Of a stretch of 33,307 bases of DNA, positions 8,093-15,841 are shown in pieces. The stretch comes from Bacillota bacterium. Lineage in GTDB: Bacteria > Bacillota_E > JAJZYS01 > JAJYTV01. The DNA lies in NCBI GenBank assembly GCA_021845645.1, contig JAJZVM010000036.1, positions 1 through 33,307 of the forward strand, read 5' to 3'. The translations under genes and the position numbers were made by a program. The notes under the pieces are model-generated. The model saw nothing but the letters and a program-made list of their open reading frames with translations, did not search any database and was not told the origin of the DNA. Position 1 is the first letter of the stretch; every line of letters begins with the position of its first letter.

Positions 8093-9672
8093 AACACTGC
8101 TGCCTCCCGATAGCTCCCGAATACCGCCCGCATCGCGCGGACGATCTCCCCCTCCGTCGCGTAGGCACGCACCGCGTCGAGAATCGGCGGCATGAGATTG
8201 CGGCCGGACACCGCCGCCTCCCGCACACCCTCGAGAGCGGCTTCGACGGCCGCCTGGTCCCGCTCCTGCCGCACGGCCCGCACCGCGTCGCGCTGGTTGC
8301 GCTCGAGCGCCGGGTCGATCTTCAGGATGGGGATGCGCTCCTCCTCCTCTTCGACGAAAGCGTTGACGCCAACGATCAGCCGTTCCTTGCGATCGATCTC
8401 CTGCTGGTAACGGTAGGCCGCATCGGCGATCTCGCGCTGGAAGAAGCCGAGCTCGATGCCGCGCAGCACACCGCCGAGCTCGTCGATGCGGCGGAAGTAC
8501 TCCTCCGCCGCGGCCTCCATGCGGTCGGTGAGGTCCTCGATGAAGTAGGAGCCCGCCAGGGGGTCCACCGTGTCGACGACGTCGATCTCATGCGCCAGCA
8601 CCTGCTGCGTGCGCAAGGCGATCGTCACCGCCTTCTCGGTCGGCAGCGACAACACCTCGTCCATCGAGTTGGTGTGCAGCGACTGGGTACCACCCAGGAC
8701 GCCCGCCAGGGCCTCGTAAGCCGTGCGGATGATGTTCACCTCCGGCTGCTGGGCGGTGAGCGAGCAGCCGGCCGTCTGGGTGTGGAATCGCATCATCCAG
8801 GAACGCGGGTTCTTGGCGCCGTACTTGTCGCGCAGATGGCGGGCCCAGATGCGACGGGCGGCGCGGAACTTCGCGATCTCCTCGAAGAAACTGAGGTGCG
8901 AGTTGAAGAAGAACGAAAGCCTGGGCGCGAACTCGTCGACGTCCATGCCCCGCTCCATGGCGGCCTCGACGTAGGCGAACCCGTCCGCCAGGGTGAACGC
9001 GAGCTCCTGGACCGCGGTCGAACCGGCCTCGCGGATGTGGTAGCCCGAGATCGAGATCGTGTTCCACTGCGGCACTTCCTTGGCCGCGAACTCCATCATG
9101 TCGACGATCAGCCGCATCGAGGGCTCCGGCGGGAAGATCCACTCTTTCTGCGCGATGTACTCCTTCAGGATGTCGGCCTGGAGGGTGCCGCGGACCTCGG
9201 ACCAGGGCACACCCTGCTTCTCCGCGACGGCGAGGTACATGGCGAACAGGATGATGGCGGGACCGTTGATGGTCATCGACGTGGACACCTCACCGAGCGG
9301 GATGCCCTCGAACAGGCGCTCCATGTCGCGCAGCGAGTCGATGGCGACGCCCTCGCGGCCGACCTCGCCAAGGCTGTGCGAGTCGTCGGAGTCGTAGCCC
9401 ATCAGCGTCGGCATGTCGAAGGCGGTGGAAAGGCCCGTCTGGCCCTGACGCAGAAGATAGTGGAAGCGCTCGTTCGTCTCCTTGGCCGTGCCGAAACCGG
9501 CGAACTGGCGCATCGTCCAAAGGCGGTCGCGGTACATGCCGGGATGGATACCGCGGGTATAAGGATACTGGCCCGGTTCCCCGATGTCGCGCACCGGGTC
9601 GGCCTTCACGTCCTCAGCGCGGTAGACAGGCTTGACTTCCAGCCCGGACGGCGTCCTGCGCTCCTTGGCCAT
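8089..9672 (-). CDS. icmA: Acyl-CoA mutase large subunit, isobutyryl-CoA mutase-like
   Basis: A 527-residue TIM-barrel subunit of an adenosylcobalamin-dependent acyl-CoA mutase. The region [25 protein letters not shown], the block [16 protein letters not shown] and the active-site His segment [12 protein letters not shown] are all family hallmarks. Two residues known to set substrate choice can be read: Phe57 in MRQFAGF (Tyr in methylmalonyl-CoA mutase, Ile in 2-hydroxyisobutyryl-CoA mutase) and Gln175 in EYIAQKEW (Arg in methylmalonyl-CoA mutase). They are 118 residues apart, as in characterised enzymes. Phe/Gln is the isobutyryl-CoA/butyryl-CoA mutase pair. ATG 9672 was chosen for the GGAGG at normal spacing; a longer reading to 9732 has no such site. 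First gene of the operon with icmB-like and meaB downstream. Automated naming would probably call it methylmalonyl-CoA mutase. Confidence 0.93.
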   Translation of the reverse strand: MAKERRTPSGLEVKPVYRAEDVKADPVRDIGEPGQYPYTRGIHPGMYRDRLWTMRQFAGFGTAKETNERFHYLLRQGQTGLSTAFDMPTLMGYDSDDSHSLGEVGREGVAIDSLRDMERLFEGIPLGEVSTSMTINGPAIILFAMYLAVAEKQGVPWSEVRGTLQADILKEYIAQKEWIFPPEPSMRLIVDMMEFAAKEVPQWNTISISGYHIREAGSTAVQELAFTLADGFAYVEAAMERGMDVDEFAPRLSFFFNSHLSFFEEIAKFRAARRIWARHLRDKYGAKNPRSWMMRFHTQTAGCSLTAQQPEVNIIRTAYEALAGVLGGTQSLHTNSMDEVLSLPTEKAVTIALRTQQVLAHEIDVVDTVDPLAGSYFIEDLTDRMEAAAEEYFRRIDELGGVLRGIELGFFQREIADAAYRYQQEIDRKERLIVGVNAFVEEEEERIPILKIDPALERNQRDAVRAVRQERDQAAVEAALEGVREAAVSGRNLMPPILDAVRAYATEGEIVRAMRAVFGSYREAAVF

Positions 9673-9748
9673 CGAACCACCTCCGCTTGGTCGTCGCGGC
9701 GGATCCCTGCGCTCGAAATCCGCGCAGCACACGGCTTTCTGGCAGCAT

Positions 9749-9778
9749 CCATTCTACGCGCACGGTGGTAGAAGCGAC
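9749..9778 (-). promoter_or_regulatory. Putative promoter and operator of the mutase operon
   Basis: On the minus strand TTGTCG (9778-9773), an 18-base spacer and TAGAAT (9754-9749) resemble a housekeeping promoter about 75 bases before the mutase start. A perfect inverted repeat, TTCTAC at 9750-9755 and GTAGAA at 9766-9771 with a 10-base spacer, covers the spacer and most of the -10 box, the position of a repressor operator. A further GTAGAAG occurs at 9804-9810 towards the divergent phosphoglucomutase gene. Confidence 0.45.
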
Positions 9779-9845
9779 AAGCCGGCAGGCCCTGGACCCC
9801 GTCTTGTAGAAGGATTTCAAACTTCGCGCTATGGAGTGATCACCG

Positions 9846-11222
9846 TTGGATCTGTCGCCCGAGCTCTTTCGTCAATACGACATCCGCGGCCACGTCGGCG
9901 TCGACCTGACGCCGGCGGCAGCCCACCAGATCGCCCTCGGCACGGCCGAGTACTGGCACCGCCATGGCCAGGCCACCGCCATCGTCGGCCGCGACTGCCG
10001 CCTGTCCTCGCCGGAACTCGGCGAAGCCTTCGTCGAGGGCCTGCTCGACGCCGGCATGGAGCGGATCATCGACCTCGGCATGGTGCCGACGCCGTTCGTC
10101 TACTTCGCCCGCCACCACCTGGGCGTCGGGCCGGCCGTCATGATCACCGGTTCGCACAACCCGCCGCAGATGAACGGATTCAAGCTGGCGCTCGGCCCGG
10201 GCACGCTCTACGGCGCCGAAATCCAGGAGGTGCAGGAGCTCTGCCGCGGCGCGCGCCCGCGCGGCCGGACGGGCCGGGTCGAGCAGTACGACATCTTCCC
10301 ATGGTACCGGCGGCGGATGCGCGAGCTCTTCCCGGACGGGCTCGGCGGTCTCGAGGTGGTGGCCGATGCCGGCAACGGCGCCGGCGGCCCCTATGCGCCC
10401 ACCGTGCTCGAGGACCTCGGGCTCAAGGTGCATCCTCTCTTCTGCGAGCCCGACGGCCACTTCCCGAACCACCACCCCGACCCCCTGCAGCCGAAGAACA
10501 TGTTGGCCCTTCAGGGTGAGGTGGTCCGCCTCGGGGCACAGCTTGGATTCGCGTTCGACGGCGACATGGACCGTCTCGGCGCCGTGGACGAGCACGGCCG
10601 CATCCGTGCGGTGGACGAGCTGCTCATCCTCTATTGGCGCGACATCTTCCCGCGCTACCCCGACAAGCCGACGCTCGTCGAGGTCAAGTGCTCCCAGCGT
10701 CTCGCCGACGATCTGAGCCGCATGGGCGCGCACCCCGAGTTCACCCCGACCGGCCACTCCCTGATCAAGGCCGCGATGCGCAAGGTGGGTGCGGCCTTCG
10801 CGGGTGAACTCTCCGGCCACATCTTCTTCGCGGACCGGTTCACGGGCGACGACGACGCGCTGTACGCGGCCTTGCGGCTTGCGGAGATCTGCGCCCGCAG
10901 CGGCAGGTCCCTCGCGGATCTCCTTTCGGACCTCCCGCCCGCCTACGCGACGCCGGAAACCCGCGTCGCCTGCCCCGAAAGCGCCAAGGCACGCGTCACG
11001 GAAGCGGTGCAGGCCACGTTCGCCGGCCGCTACCCGCTCGTGACCGTCGACGGCGTCCGCGTGATCTTCGATGGGGCTTGGGCCCTCCTTCGTCCGTCCA
11101 ACACCGAGCCTGCCCTGGTGTTGCGCGCCGAGGGCGAGACCGAGGCGGCCCTGGCCTTCGCCAAGTCGGAAATGGAGCAGGCGCTAAAGAGCCATCCGGA
11201 GGTCTCCCGCCCCGAGTGGTGA
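9846..11222 (+). CDS. Phosphoglucomutase/phosphomannomutase
   Basis: A 458-residue alpha-D-phosphohexomutase, which interconverts hexose 1- and 6-phosphates for cell-wall and exopolysaccharide precursors. All four family motifs are present: the phosphoserine loop MITGSHNPPQMNGFK (catalytic Ser103), the Mg2+ loop DGDMDR (238-243), the sugar-binding GELSGH (320-325) and the phosphate loop RPSNTEP (416-422). The first residues (LFRQYDIRGH) are typical of the PMM/PGM (AlgC/ManB) branch rather than GlmM. The start is TTG with a GGAG at about nine bases; no other start fits better. It is divergent from the mutase operon and followed by the riboswitch-controlled transporter. Preference for glucose or mannose phosphate cannot be decided from sequence. 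Confidence 0.93.
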   Translation: MDLSPELFRQYDIRGHVGVDLTPAAAHQIALGTAEYWHRHGQATAIVGRDCRLSSPELGEAFVEGLLDAGMERIIDLGMVPTPFVYFARHHLGVGPAVMITGSHNPPQMNGFKLALGPGTLYGAEIQEVQELCRGARPRGRTGRVEQYDIFPWYRRRMRELFPDGLGGLEVVADAGNGAGGPYAPTVLEDLGLKVHPLFCEPDGHFPNHHPDPLQPKNMLALQGEVVRLGAQLGFAFDGDMDRLGAVDEHGRIRAVDELLILYWRDIFPRYPDKPTLVEVKCSQRLADDLSRMGAHPEFTPTGHSLIKAAMRKVGAAFAGELSGHIFFADRFTGDDDALYAALRLAEICARSGRSLADLLSDLPPAYATPETRVACPESAKARVTEAVQATFAGRYPLVTVDGVRVIFDGAWALLRPSNTEPALVLRAEGETEAALAFAKSEMEQALKSHPEVSRPEW

Positions 11223-11348
11223 GGCACCATTTTCGGAGTGCGTTCGTACCGTAGCTTGCGTACACCCGCGCGCGGAGGAGATTGAGAGACTTCTGGAGCA
11301 TCCAGTGGATGCCTTTGGTCTTCCTTGCCTGAAATCGCCCTAAAACTG
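11223..11348. other. Intergenic region before the M-box promoter
   Basis: This stretch runs from the phosphoglucomutase stop to the -35 box at 11349. I see no gene in it and no clear intrinsic terminator for the phosphoglucomutase. Confidence 0.4.
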
Positions 11349-11376
11349 TTGCATTCGCCGCGTTTGATGCTATATT
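11349..11376 (+). promoter_or_regulatory. Promoter of the M-box/Nramp-like transcript
   Basis: TTGCAT (11349-11354) and TATATT (11371-11376) are separated by 16 bases, with a TG in the extended -10 region (TGCTATATT). Transcription would begin around 11382-11385, just before the riboswitch. This is the best-looking sigma-A-type promoter in the window. Confidence 0.7.
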
Positions 11377-11386
11377 GGGTGTGGAA

Positions 11387-11544
11387 CGTCTGTTAGGTGA
11401 GGCTACCCGCGAGAGATAGGCTCTTGCCCGGAAACATCGAGAGATGCCCACGGGTGAAACAGTCCCGGTCGAAGCAAGGCCGGAACCAGAGAGCTGGAGC
11501 GCAAGCTCCTATGCCGTGAGGTGCTGAAGCTCAACGAGAAGACG
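11387..11544 (+). promoter_or_regulatory. M-box (ykoK leader) Mg2+ riboswitch
   Basis: The leader carries the conserved M-box sequence elements in order: GTTAGGTGAGGCT at the 5' side, then GCCCGGAAACATCGAGAGATGCC with the following GGGTGAAACAG core, a CCGGTCGAAGCAAGGCCGG hairpin region, and GGTGCTGAAGCTCAACGAG at the 3' side. P1 can form between CGTCT (11387-11391) and AGACG (11540-11544). The segment GACGCC (11541-11546) can alternatively pair with GGGCGT (11557-11562), which is the left arm of the terminator, so ligand-stabilised P1 would free the terminator. This is the usual Mg2+-off arrangement of M-boxes, which control Mg2+ transporters. Identification is by recognition of the conserved core, not by a covariance search. 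Confidence 0.92.
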
Positions 11545-11553
11545 CCACTCTTT

Positions 11554-11583
11554 TCTGGGCGTGTTCTCACGCCCAGATTTTTT
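11554..11583 (+). terminator. Riboswitch expression-platform terminator
   Basis: A perfect 10-bp stem (11554-11563 with 11568-11577, loop TTCT) is followed by six T residues (11578-11583). It lies ten bases after the M-box 3' strand, and its left arm overlaps the putative antiterminator, as expected for a transcription-attenuating riboswitch. Confidence 0.92.
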
Positions 11584-11727
11584 GTACCGAAAGGGGGGAT
11601 CAGGCCGTGGCCGCAGACGATCATAGTAGACCCAGACTTCGGGATGGCGAACGGGAATACGGACGGGCGGCGACCGCGGCCTGTCCTGGGCTGCGCGCCC
11701 TCTGACGGCGCTTGCCCCTCTTCCCTG

Positions 11728-11773
11728 CACGCCTCCCGACACGTGCCGGCAACCGGCTCTGAAGGGAGGCGTG
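11728..11773 (+). promoter_or_regulatory. Hairpin sequestering the ribosome-binding site of the Nramp-like gene
   Basis: CACGCCTCCC (11728-11737) is an exact 10-base reverse complement of GGGAGGCGTG (11764-11773), which contains the Shine-Dalgarno GGGAGG of the gene starting at 11778. The 26-base loop holds its own hairpin, GCCGG-CAA-CCGGC. Folded, the structure would bury the ribosome-binding site, adding translational control about 150 bases downstream of the transcriptional M-box switch. No known ligand-binding motif was recognised in the 11584-11727 leader. Confidence 0.65.
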
Positions 11774-11777
11774 ACGC

Positions 11778-13133
11778 ATGTCGTCGGCCAAGATGGAAAA
11801 GGAGATCCGGGAGTTGCCGCGGGAAGTGCGTCAACGCGCCGAGGACCGGCTGCAACTGCAGTACGCGCGTCAGCGCGGCGGGCTCTGGGCGCGGCTCCGT
11901 CTCCTCCTGCTGCTGATCGGCCCCGGTATCCTCGTCATGATCGCCGACAACGACGCCGGCGGAGTCATCACCTACGCCCAGACCGGTGCCAGCTATGGTC
12001 TCGGCTTCTTCATCCCGTTCCTCGTCCTGATGATCCCGGTCGCCTTCGTCGTGCAGGAGATGACGGTGCGGCTCGGCGCGGTGACGCGGCGCGGGCACGC
12101 GGAACTCATCTTCATGCGTTACGGCCGCTTCTGGGGCACCTTCTCCGCCATCGACCTCGTGATCGCGAACGCCCTCACGCTGGTCACGGAATTCATCGGC
12201 ATCGCGGCGGGTCTTGCCATCTTCCAGGTGCCCATCGTTCTTTCGGTGCTGCTCGGCCTGGCCGCCGTCTGGGCGGTCACCCTGATCGGCCGCTACCGCG
12301 TGTGGGAGCGCATCTCCCTCTGGGTGGCCCTCCTGAACGTCGTCTTCGTGCCGCTGGCGCTCGCCGCCCACCCGGACTTCGCCGCCGTGGCCCGCAGCTT
12401 CCTCACGTGGCACATCCCCGGCGGCGCCTCGGGGCCGTTCCTGATGCTTCTGCTGGCCAACCTTGGCACCACGATCGCGCCCTGGATGCTCTTCTTCCAG
12501 CAGTCCGCGGTCGTCGACAAGGGTCTGACGCCGCGCGACGTTCGCTTCGGGCGGATGGACACCCTGATCGGGAGCGTCGTGATGGGCATCGTGGCGATCG
12601 CCCTCGTCATCCTGGCCGCGACCGTGCTGCACGCGGCACCTGGCTCATCCGGCCTCGACATCCATTTCATCCTGCACTCGGTCGGCCAGCGCGTGGGCCG
12701 CTGGGCGGAGTCGCTCTTCGCCTTGGGCTTGATCGAATCCGGACTCATCGCCGCCATGGCGATCACCGCCAGCACGTCCTGGGCCGCCGGCGAGGCGCTC
12801 GGCCTCAAGGTGCGCAGCCTGAACGCGGGCGTCCGCCAGGCCCTGCCCTTCTACCTGCCCGGGCTGATCGCCGTGACGCTCGCCGCCTCGGTGGTGCTGA
12901 TCCCCGGGGCGCCGCTCGGATACCTCAACGTCCTCGTGCAGGTGCTGGCGACCGTGTTCATGCCGGCCGCGCTGCTCTTCCTTCTGCTTCTCGTCAACGA
13001 CCGCGAAGTGATGGGGCACCACGTCAACACCCGCCTGCAGAACGTCGCGGCCATCGGCATCGTCGCCATGCTGGTCGTCATGAACGGGCTCTACGGCACG
13101 TCGGTCGTGCTACCCTCGCTATTCCCGCACTGA
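11778..13133 (+). CDS. Nramp-family divalent cation transporter, probably Mg2+ (NRMT-like)
   Basis: A 451-residue membrane protein of the Nramp (SLC11) family with about eleven helices after a charged 40-residue N-terminus. The family landmarks align: GPGILVMIADNDAGG in helix 1, VVQEMTVRLGAVTRRGHAELI in helix 3 and GTTIAPWMLFFQQSAVVDKG in helix 6. In Mn2+/Fe2+ transporters helix 1 carries DPGN and helix 6 carries MPH. Here they read DAGG (59-62) and APW (234-236), so the Met that favours transition metals, the Asn and the His are all gone while the Asp is kept. This pattern, with the M-box Mg2+ riboswitch upstream, fits the Nramp-related magnesium transporters described from gut actinobacteria and firmicutes. 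Its ribosome-binding site AAGGGAGG lies in a hairpin. It would commonly be named manganese transporter MntH, which the residues do not support. Confidence 0.9.
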   Translation: MSSAKMEKEIRELPREVRQRAEDRLQLQYARQRGGLWARLRLLLLLIGPGILVMIADNDAGGVITYAQTGASYGLGFFIPFLVLMIPVAFVVQEMTVRLGAVTRRGHAELIFMRYGRFWGTFSAIDLVIANALTLVTEFIGIAAGLAIFQVPIVLSVLLGLAAVWAVTLIGRYRVWERISLWVALLNVVFVPLALAAHPDFAAVARSFLTWHIPGGASGPFLMLLLANLGTTIAPWMLFFQQSAVVDKGLTPRDVRFGRMDTLIGSVVMGIVAIALVILAATVLHAAPGSSGLDIHFILHSVGQRVGRWAESLFALGLIESGLIAAMAITASTSWAAGEALGLKVRSLNAGVRQALPFYLPGLIAVTLAASVVLIPGAPLGYLNVLVQVLATVFMPAALLFLLLLVNDREVMGHHVNTRLQNVAAIGIVAMLVVMNGLYGTSVVLPSLFPH

Positions 13134-13157
13134 TCCGAACGAAAGGGGCGGATGATC

Positions 13158-13352
13158 ATGGCCCGCACGCTGACCTACGACAACGAGGCCATCTGGAACG
13201 TCGTCCGCGAGGAGTCTCTCCTGCAGGAGCCGCCCGTGTACCACCGCGTCGAGGTGCGTGGACCCGTTGCGGTCGTCTGGTGGGGGCTTCGCATCTACGT
13301 CATCCTGATGGCCGCACTGATCGTGGCCGGGTTCCTGCACGGCCTGCGCTGA
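13158..13352 (+). CDS. Small single-pass membrane protein downstream of the Nramp-like transporter
   Basis: A 64-residue protein: a charged, soluble N-terminal part of about 43 residues (LTYDNEAIWNVVREESLLQEPPVYHRVEV) followed by one transmembrane helix near the C-terminus (VVWWGLRIYVILMAALIVAGFL). AAAGGGG lies nine bases before ATG 13158, the preferred start; ATG 13152 would be only three bases away. It begins 25 bases after the transporter stop and is followed by a strong terminator, so it should be the last gene of the riboswitch-controlled transcript. No family was recognised. An accessory or regulatory partner of the transporter, like other small proteins that bind Mg2+ transporters, is inference from context. 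Confidence 0.7.
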   Translation: MARTLTYDNEAIWNVVREESLLQEPPVYHRVEVRGPVAVVWWGLRIYVILMAALIVAGFLHGLR

Positions 13353-13368
13353 ACATGTTGCCCTGTCG

Positions 13369-13406
13369 ATCGAGGCGGCGGGATCCCCCGCCGCCTCGAT
13401 ATTTTG
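13369..13406 (+). terminator. Intrinsic terminator ending the Nramp-like transcript
   Basis: A perfect 14-bp GC-rich stem (13369-13382 with 13387-13400, 4-base loop) is followed by ATTTTGT. It ends the plus-strand unit and sits between convergent genes; no T-run follows on the minus strand. Confidence 0.88.
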
Positions 13407-13428
13407 TCCGGGTCTCAAAGCACCTGGC

Positions 13429-14322
13429 TCAGGTCCGGGATGCGTCATGCAGGGCCTGCCAGAGGGCCTCTTCCGCCGGCAACCGCCGCTGCAGGACCCG
13501 ACGGAAGGAGTAGACGCGGCGAGGCCCGCCGAGGTCGGGACAGGTGGCGGCGCTGAGGCGTCCCGCATCCACCTCCCACGCGACCGACAGTTCCGACAGG
13601 ACCCCGACGCCGACCCCCGCGGCGACAGCTCGCTTGACCGCCTCGTTGGACGCCAGTTCCATCACCGGCTGCGGCTCGTAGCCAAGGGCGCGCTGCAGAA
13701 CGGTCCGCGTATGGGACTCGCTCTCGCGCAGCACGAGCGGCACCTCGCGCAGTTCCGCGATGCTCCAGTCCCGTCCCGCCCGCGGATCGTCGGCGGGCAG
13801 CACGACGCGCATCTCGTCGAGACCCAGGGTGCCGATCTCGAAGTCTCCCTGCCAGGGCGGCAGATCGTGCGCGCCCATGGCGACGGCGACATCGATCGCT
13901 CCGCTGTCGAGCAGTTCGTGCAAGGCGCCGGGATTCTCCACGCTGAGGCGGATCTGCACGTCGGGATGCTGCCGCACAAAAGGCGCCAGCCGGTAGGGCA
14001 GAAGATAGCTCGAGGGTGTCGCGCTGGCACCGATCCGCACGGGCCCGCCGCCGCCGCGCATGCGCGCCATCGCGCGGTCGAGGCCCTCTACGCCCGCAAG
14101 TACCCGATCGGCGTGCCGCAGCAGTTCCTCCCCCGCGACGGTGAGCCGGATGCGCCGGTGGGAAACCTCGACGAGCGACACCCCCAGCTCCCGCTCGAGC
14201 GCCCGCACCTGCATGCTGATCGCCGGCTGGCTGCGCCCCAAGATCTCTGCCGCCGCAGTGAACGTCTGGCTCCTTGCCACCACCTGGAACACGCGCAACT
14301 GCCCGAGCTGCAAGCCCCTCAC
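13429..14322 (-). CDS. LysR-family transcriptional regulator
   Basis: A 297-residue LysR-type regulator. The winged helix-turn-helix is at the N-terminus (LRVFQVVARSQTFTAAAEILGRSQPAISMQVRALERELGVSL, about residues 9-50), followed by the linker helix and a type 2 periplasmic-binding effector domain from about residue 94 (VRIGASATPSSYLLP onwards). The start is taken as GTG 14322; TTG 14313, giving MQLGQLRVFQ, has GGAG eight bases upstream and is a good alternative. It is divergent from the MFS transporter with a LysR-type box between them, which makes that transporter the likely target. The effector is unknown; the sequence alone does not place it in CysB, CbbR or another named subgroup. Confidence 0.93.
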   Translation of the reverse strand: MRGLQLGQLRVFQVVARSQTFTAAAEILGRSQPAISMQVRALERELGVSLVEVSHRRIRLTVAGEELLRHADRVLAGVEGLDRAMARMRGGGGPVRIGASATPSSYLLPYRLAPFVRQHPDVQIRLSVENPGALHELLDSGAIDVAVAMGAHDLPPWQGDFEIGTLGLDEMRVVLPADDPRAGRDWSIAELREVPLVLRESESHTRTVLQRALGYEPQPVMELASNEAVKRAVAAGVGVGVLSELSVAWEVDAGRLSAATCPDLGGPRRVYSFRRVLQRRLPAEEALWQALHDASRT

Positions 14323-14326
14323 TCCG

Positions 14327-14341
14327 ATAAAGTGCTCTTAT
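14327..14341. promoter_or_regulatory. Candidate LysR-binding box
   Basis: The 15-mer ATAAAGTGCTCTTAT has the ATAA-N7-TTAT dyad with the T-N11-A pattern typical of LysR regulators. It lies directly before the lysR start and about 50 bases before the divergent MFS gene, where an autoregulated LysR would bind. A weak -10-like TACTAT for the MFS gene follows at 14353-14358. Confidence 0.5.
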
Positions 14342-14388
14342 GGTAAGGCGAAGATACTATAGCATTTTTCTTTCCCCTCGGATGCACT

Positions 14389-15813
14389 ATGCTCTTTGAC
14401 ATGCAAAACAACGCGGTTCAAGTCGAGACAGGTCTTGCCGAACGCCCGTGGCTCGCCGTCGCGACCGTCTGCCTCGGGGCCGCGATGGCCGCCATCGATG
14501 CCAGCATCGTCAGCGTGGGAAACCCGACGATGCAGCACTACTTCCATACGACGACCAGCAACATCGCCTGGGTCTCCCTCACCTACCTCCTCGTCCTCAC
14601 CACGATCGTCGTGCTCGCGGGTCGCCTGGCCGACGGCATCGGGCGCTCGCGCATGTACCGCTTCGGCTTTATCGTGTTCGGCGTCGCGTCCGCGGGCTGC
14701 GGCTTCGCGCCAAGCCTCGGCGTGCTGCTCGTGTCCCGCCTCGTCCAGGGCGTCGGAGCCGCCATGCTGCAAGCCAATTCGGTCGCCATCGTAACGTCCA
14801 GCGTGCCGGCGTCGATGCGGGGGCGCGCGATCGGCGTCCAGGGCGCCGCGCAAGCCGTGGGGCTGGCGATCGGCCCCGTGCTGGGCGGCTTTCTCATCGC
14901 CGCGTTCACCTGGCGCGCCATCTTCCTCGTCAACCTGCCCATCGCCGCGATCGCCCTGATCGTCGCTCCCTACACGCTGCCCAAGGACCCGTCAGGGCGC
15001 GTGATGCCGCACGTCGACGTGCTTTCGTCCGTTTTGATGGCTGTCGTCCTGGTGCTGGCGCTTCTCACCCTGAATCCATCGCTGCCTGGACATCAGTTCT
15101 GGTATGTCGAGTTGGCGATAGCCATCGTGCTGGCGTACGTCTTTGCCCGCCGCCAGGGTCTTGTGCCGACGCCGCTCGTCGAGCCGGAACTCGTCAAGAT
15201 CCTCAACGTCACCGGCGGGGTCGTGCTGGGCGTTCTCTCGTTCAGCGTGCTCTACGGCATCATGCTGCTCGCGCCCTACTACTTCGAGTGGGTCCGCCAC
15301 CAGTCCACGGCTAACGTCGGCCTCCTCGTCATGGCTCTCGCGCTTGCCATGACGGCGGTGGCCCCCCTCGCGGGCACGCTCGCGGACCGCTTCGGCAACC
15401 GCAGAGTGGCCGTCGGCGGCCTGGTCATCCTGGCCGTCGGATCGCTCGCCATCTACCTCTGGACGCCGCTCATCGCGTTCGGCTTGACCGTACCCGCGAT
15501 GGCCCTGGTCGGTGCGGGCGCAGGCGTCTTCACGCCGCCCAACAACAGTTCCGTCATGGGCAGCGCCCCGCCCGAGCACCTTGGCGTGACGGGCGGCCTC
15601 CTGAACATGGGCCGCTCGATCGGCATGAGCCTCGGCCAGGCGCTCGTCGCCGCCGTCTTCGAGATCGAATCCCTGAAGGGCGGCTACTATCAGGGCTTCC
15701 GCGCAGGCGCCATCCTGGTGCTCGCAATCGCCCTGGTTGCGCTCGTCCTGCAGTGGTTCATGCCCAAGGACACCGGCAACGCGGGCCACGACATGCCCTT
15801 CCTGCCGGACTGA
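14389..15813 (+). CDS. MFS drug efflux transporter, DHA2 (14-helix, EmrB/QacA-like) family
   Basis: A 474-residue membrane protein with about 14 predicted helices. The DHA2 signature is clear: Asp37 in helix 1 (AAIDASIVSV), motif A GRLADGIGRSR in the loop between helices 2 and 3, RLVQGVGAAMLQ in helix 4, and motif C AVGLAIGPVLGGFL in helix 5, which marks antiporters. A second motif-A-like loop (GTLADRFGNRR) begins the other half. Such pumps export drugs, dyes or metabolites using the proton gradient. No strong ribosome-binding site precedes ATG 14389; ATG 14401 in the same frame is also possible, and a leaderless message cannot be excluded. Control by the divergent LysR protein is likely. The substrate is unknown. 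Confidence 0.92.
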   Translation: MLFDMQNNAVQVETGLAERPWLAVATVCLGAAMAAIDASIVSVGNPTMQHYFHTTTSNIAWVSLTYLLVLTTIVVLAGRLADGIGRSRMYRFGFIVFGVASAGCGFAPSLGVLLVSRLVQGVGAAMLQANSVAIVTSSVPASMRGRAIGVQGAAQAVGLAIGPVLGGFLIAAFTWRAIFLVNLPIAAIALIVAPYTLPKDPSGRVMPHVDVLSSVLMAVVLVLALLTLNPSLPGHQFWYVELAIAIVLAYVFARRQGLVPTPLVEPELVKILNVTGGVVLGVLSFSVLYGIMLLAPYYFEWVRHQSTANVGLLVMALALAMTAVAPLAGTLADRFGNRRVAVGGLVILAVGSLAIYLWTPLIAFGLTVPAMALVGAGAGVFTPPNNSSVMGSAPPEHLGVTGGLLNMGRSIGMSLGQALVAAVFEIESLKGGYYQGFRAGAILVLAIALVALVLQWFMPKDTGNAGHDMPFLPD

Positions 15814-15841
15814 CTATCTGCGTCCCCCCGGGTGGTGCGGT

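Noticed and set aside
8089..9672. Methylmalonyl-CoA mutase as the name of the large subunit
   Set aside because: The Tyr and Arg needed for the carboxylate substrate are Phe and Gln here.
8590..9771. Long plus-strand frame opposite the mutase large subunit
   Set aside because: Shadow of a strongly conserved gene; no ribosome-binding site or family features.
11778..13133. Manganese transporter MntH as the name of the Nramp protein
   Set aside because: The DPGN and MPH metal motifs are not conserved and the leader is a Mg2+ riboswitch.
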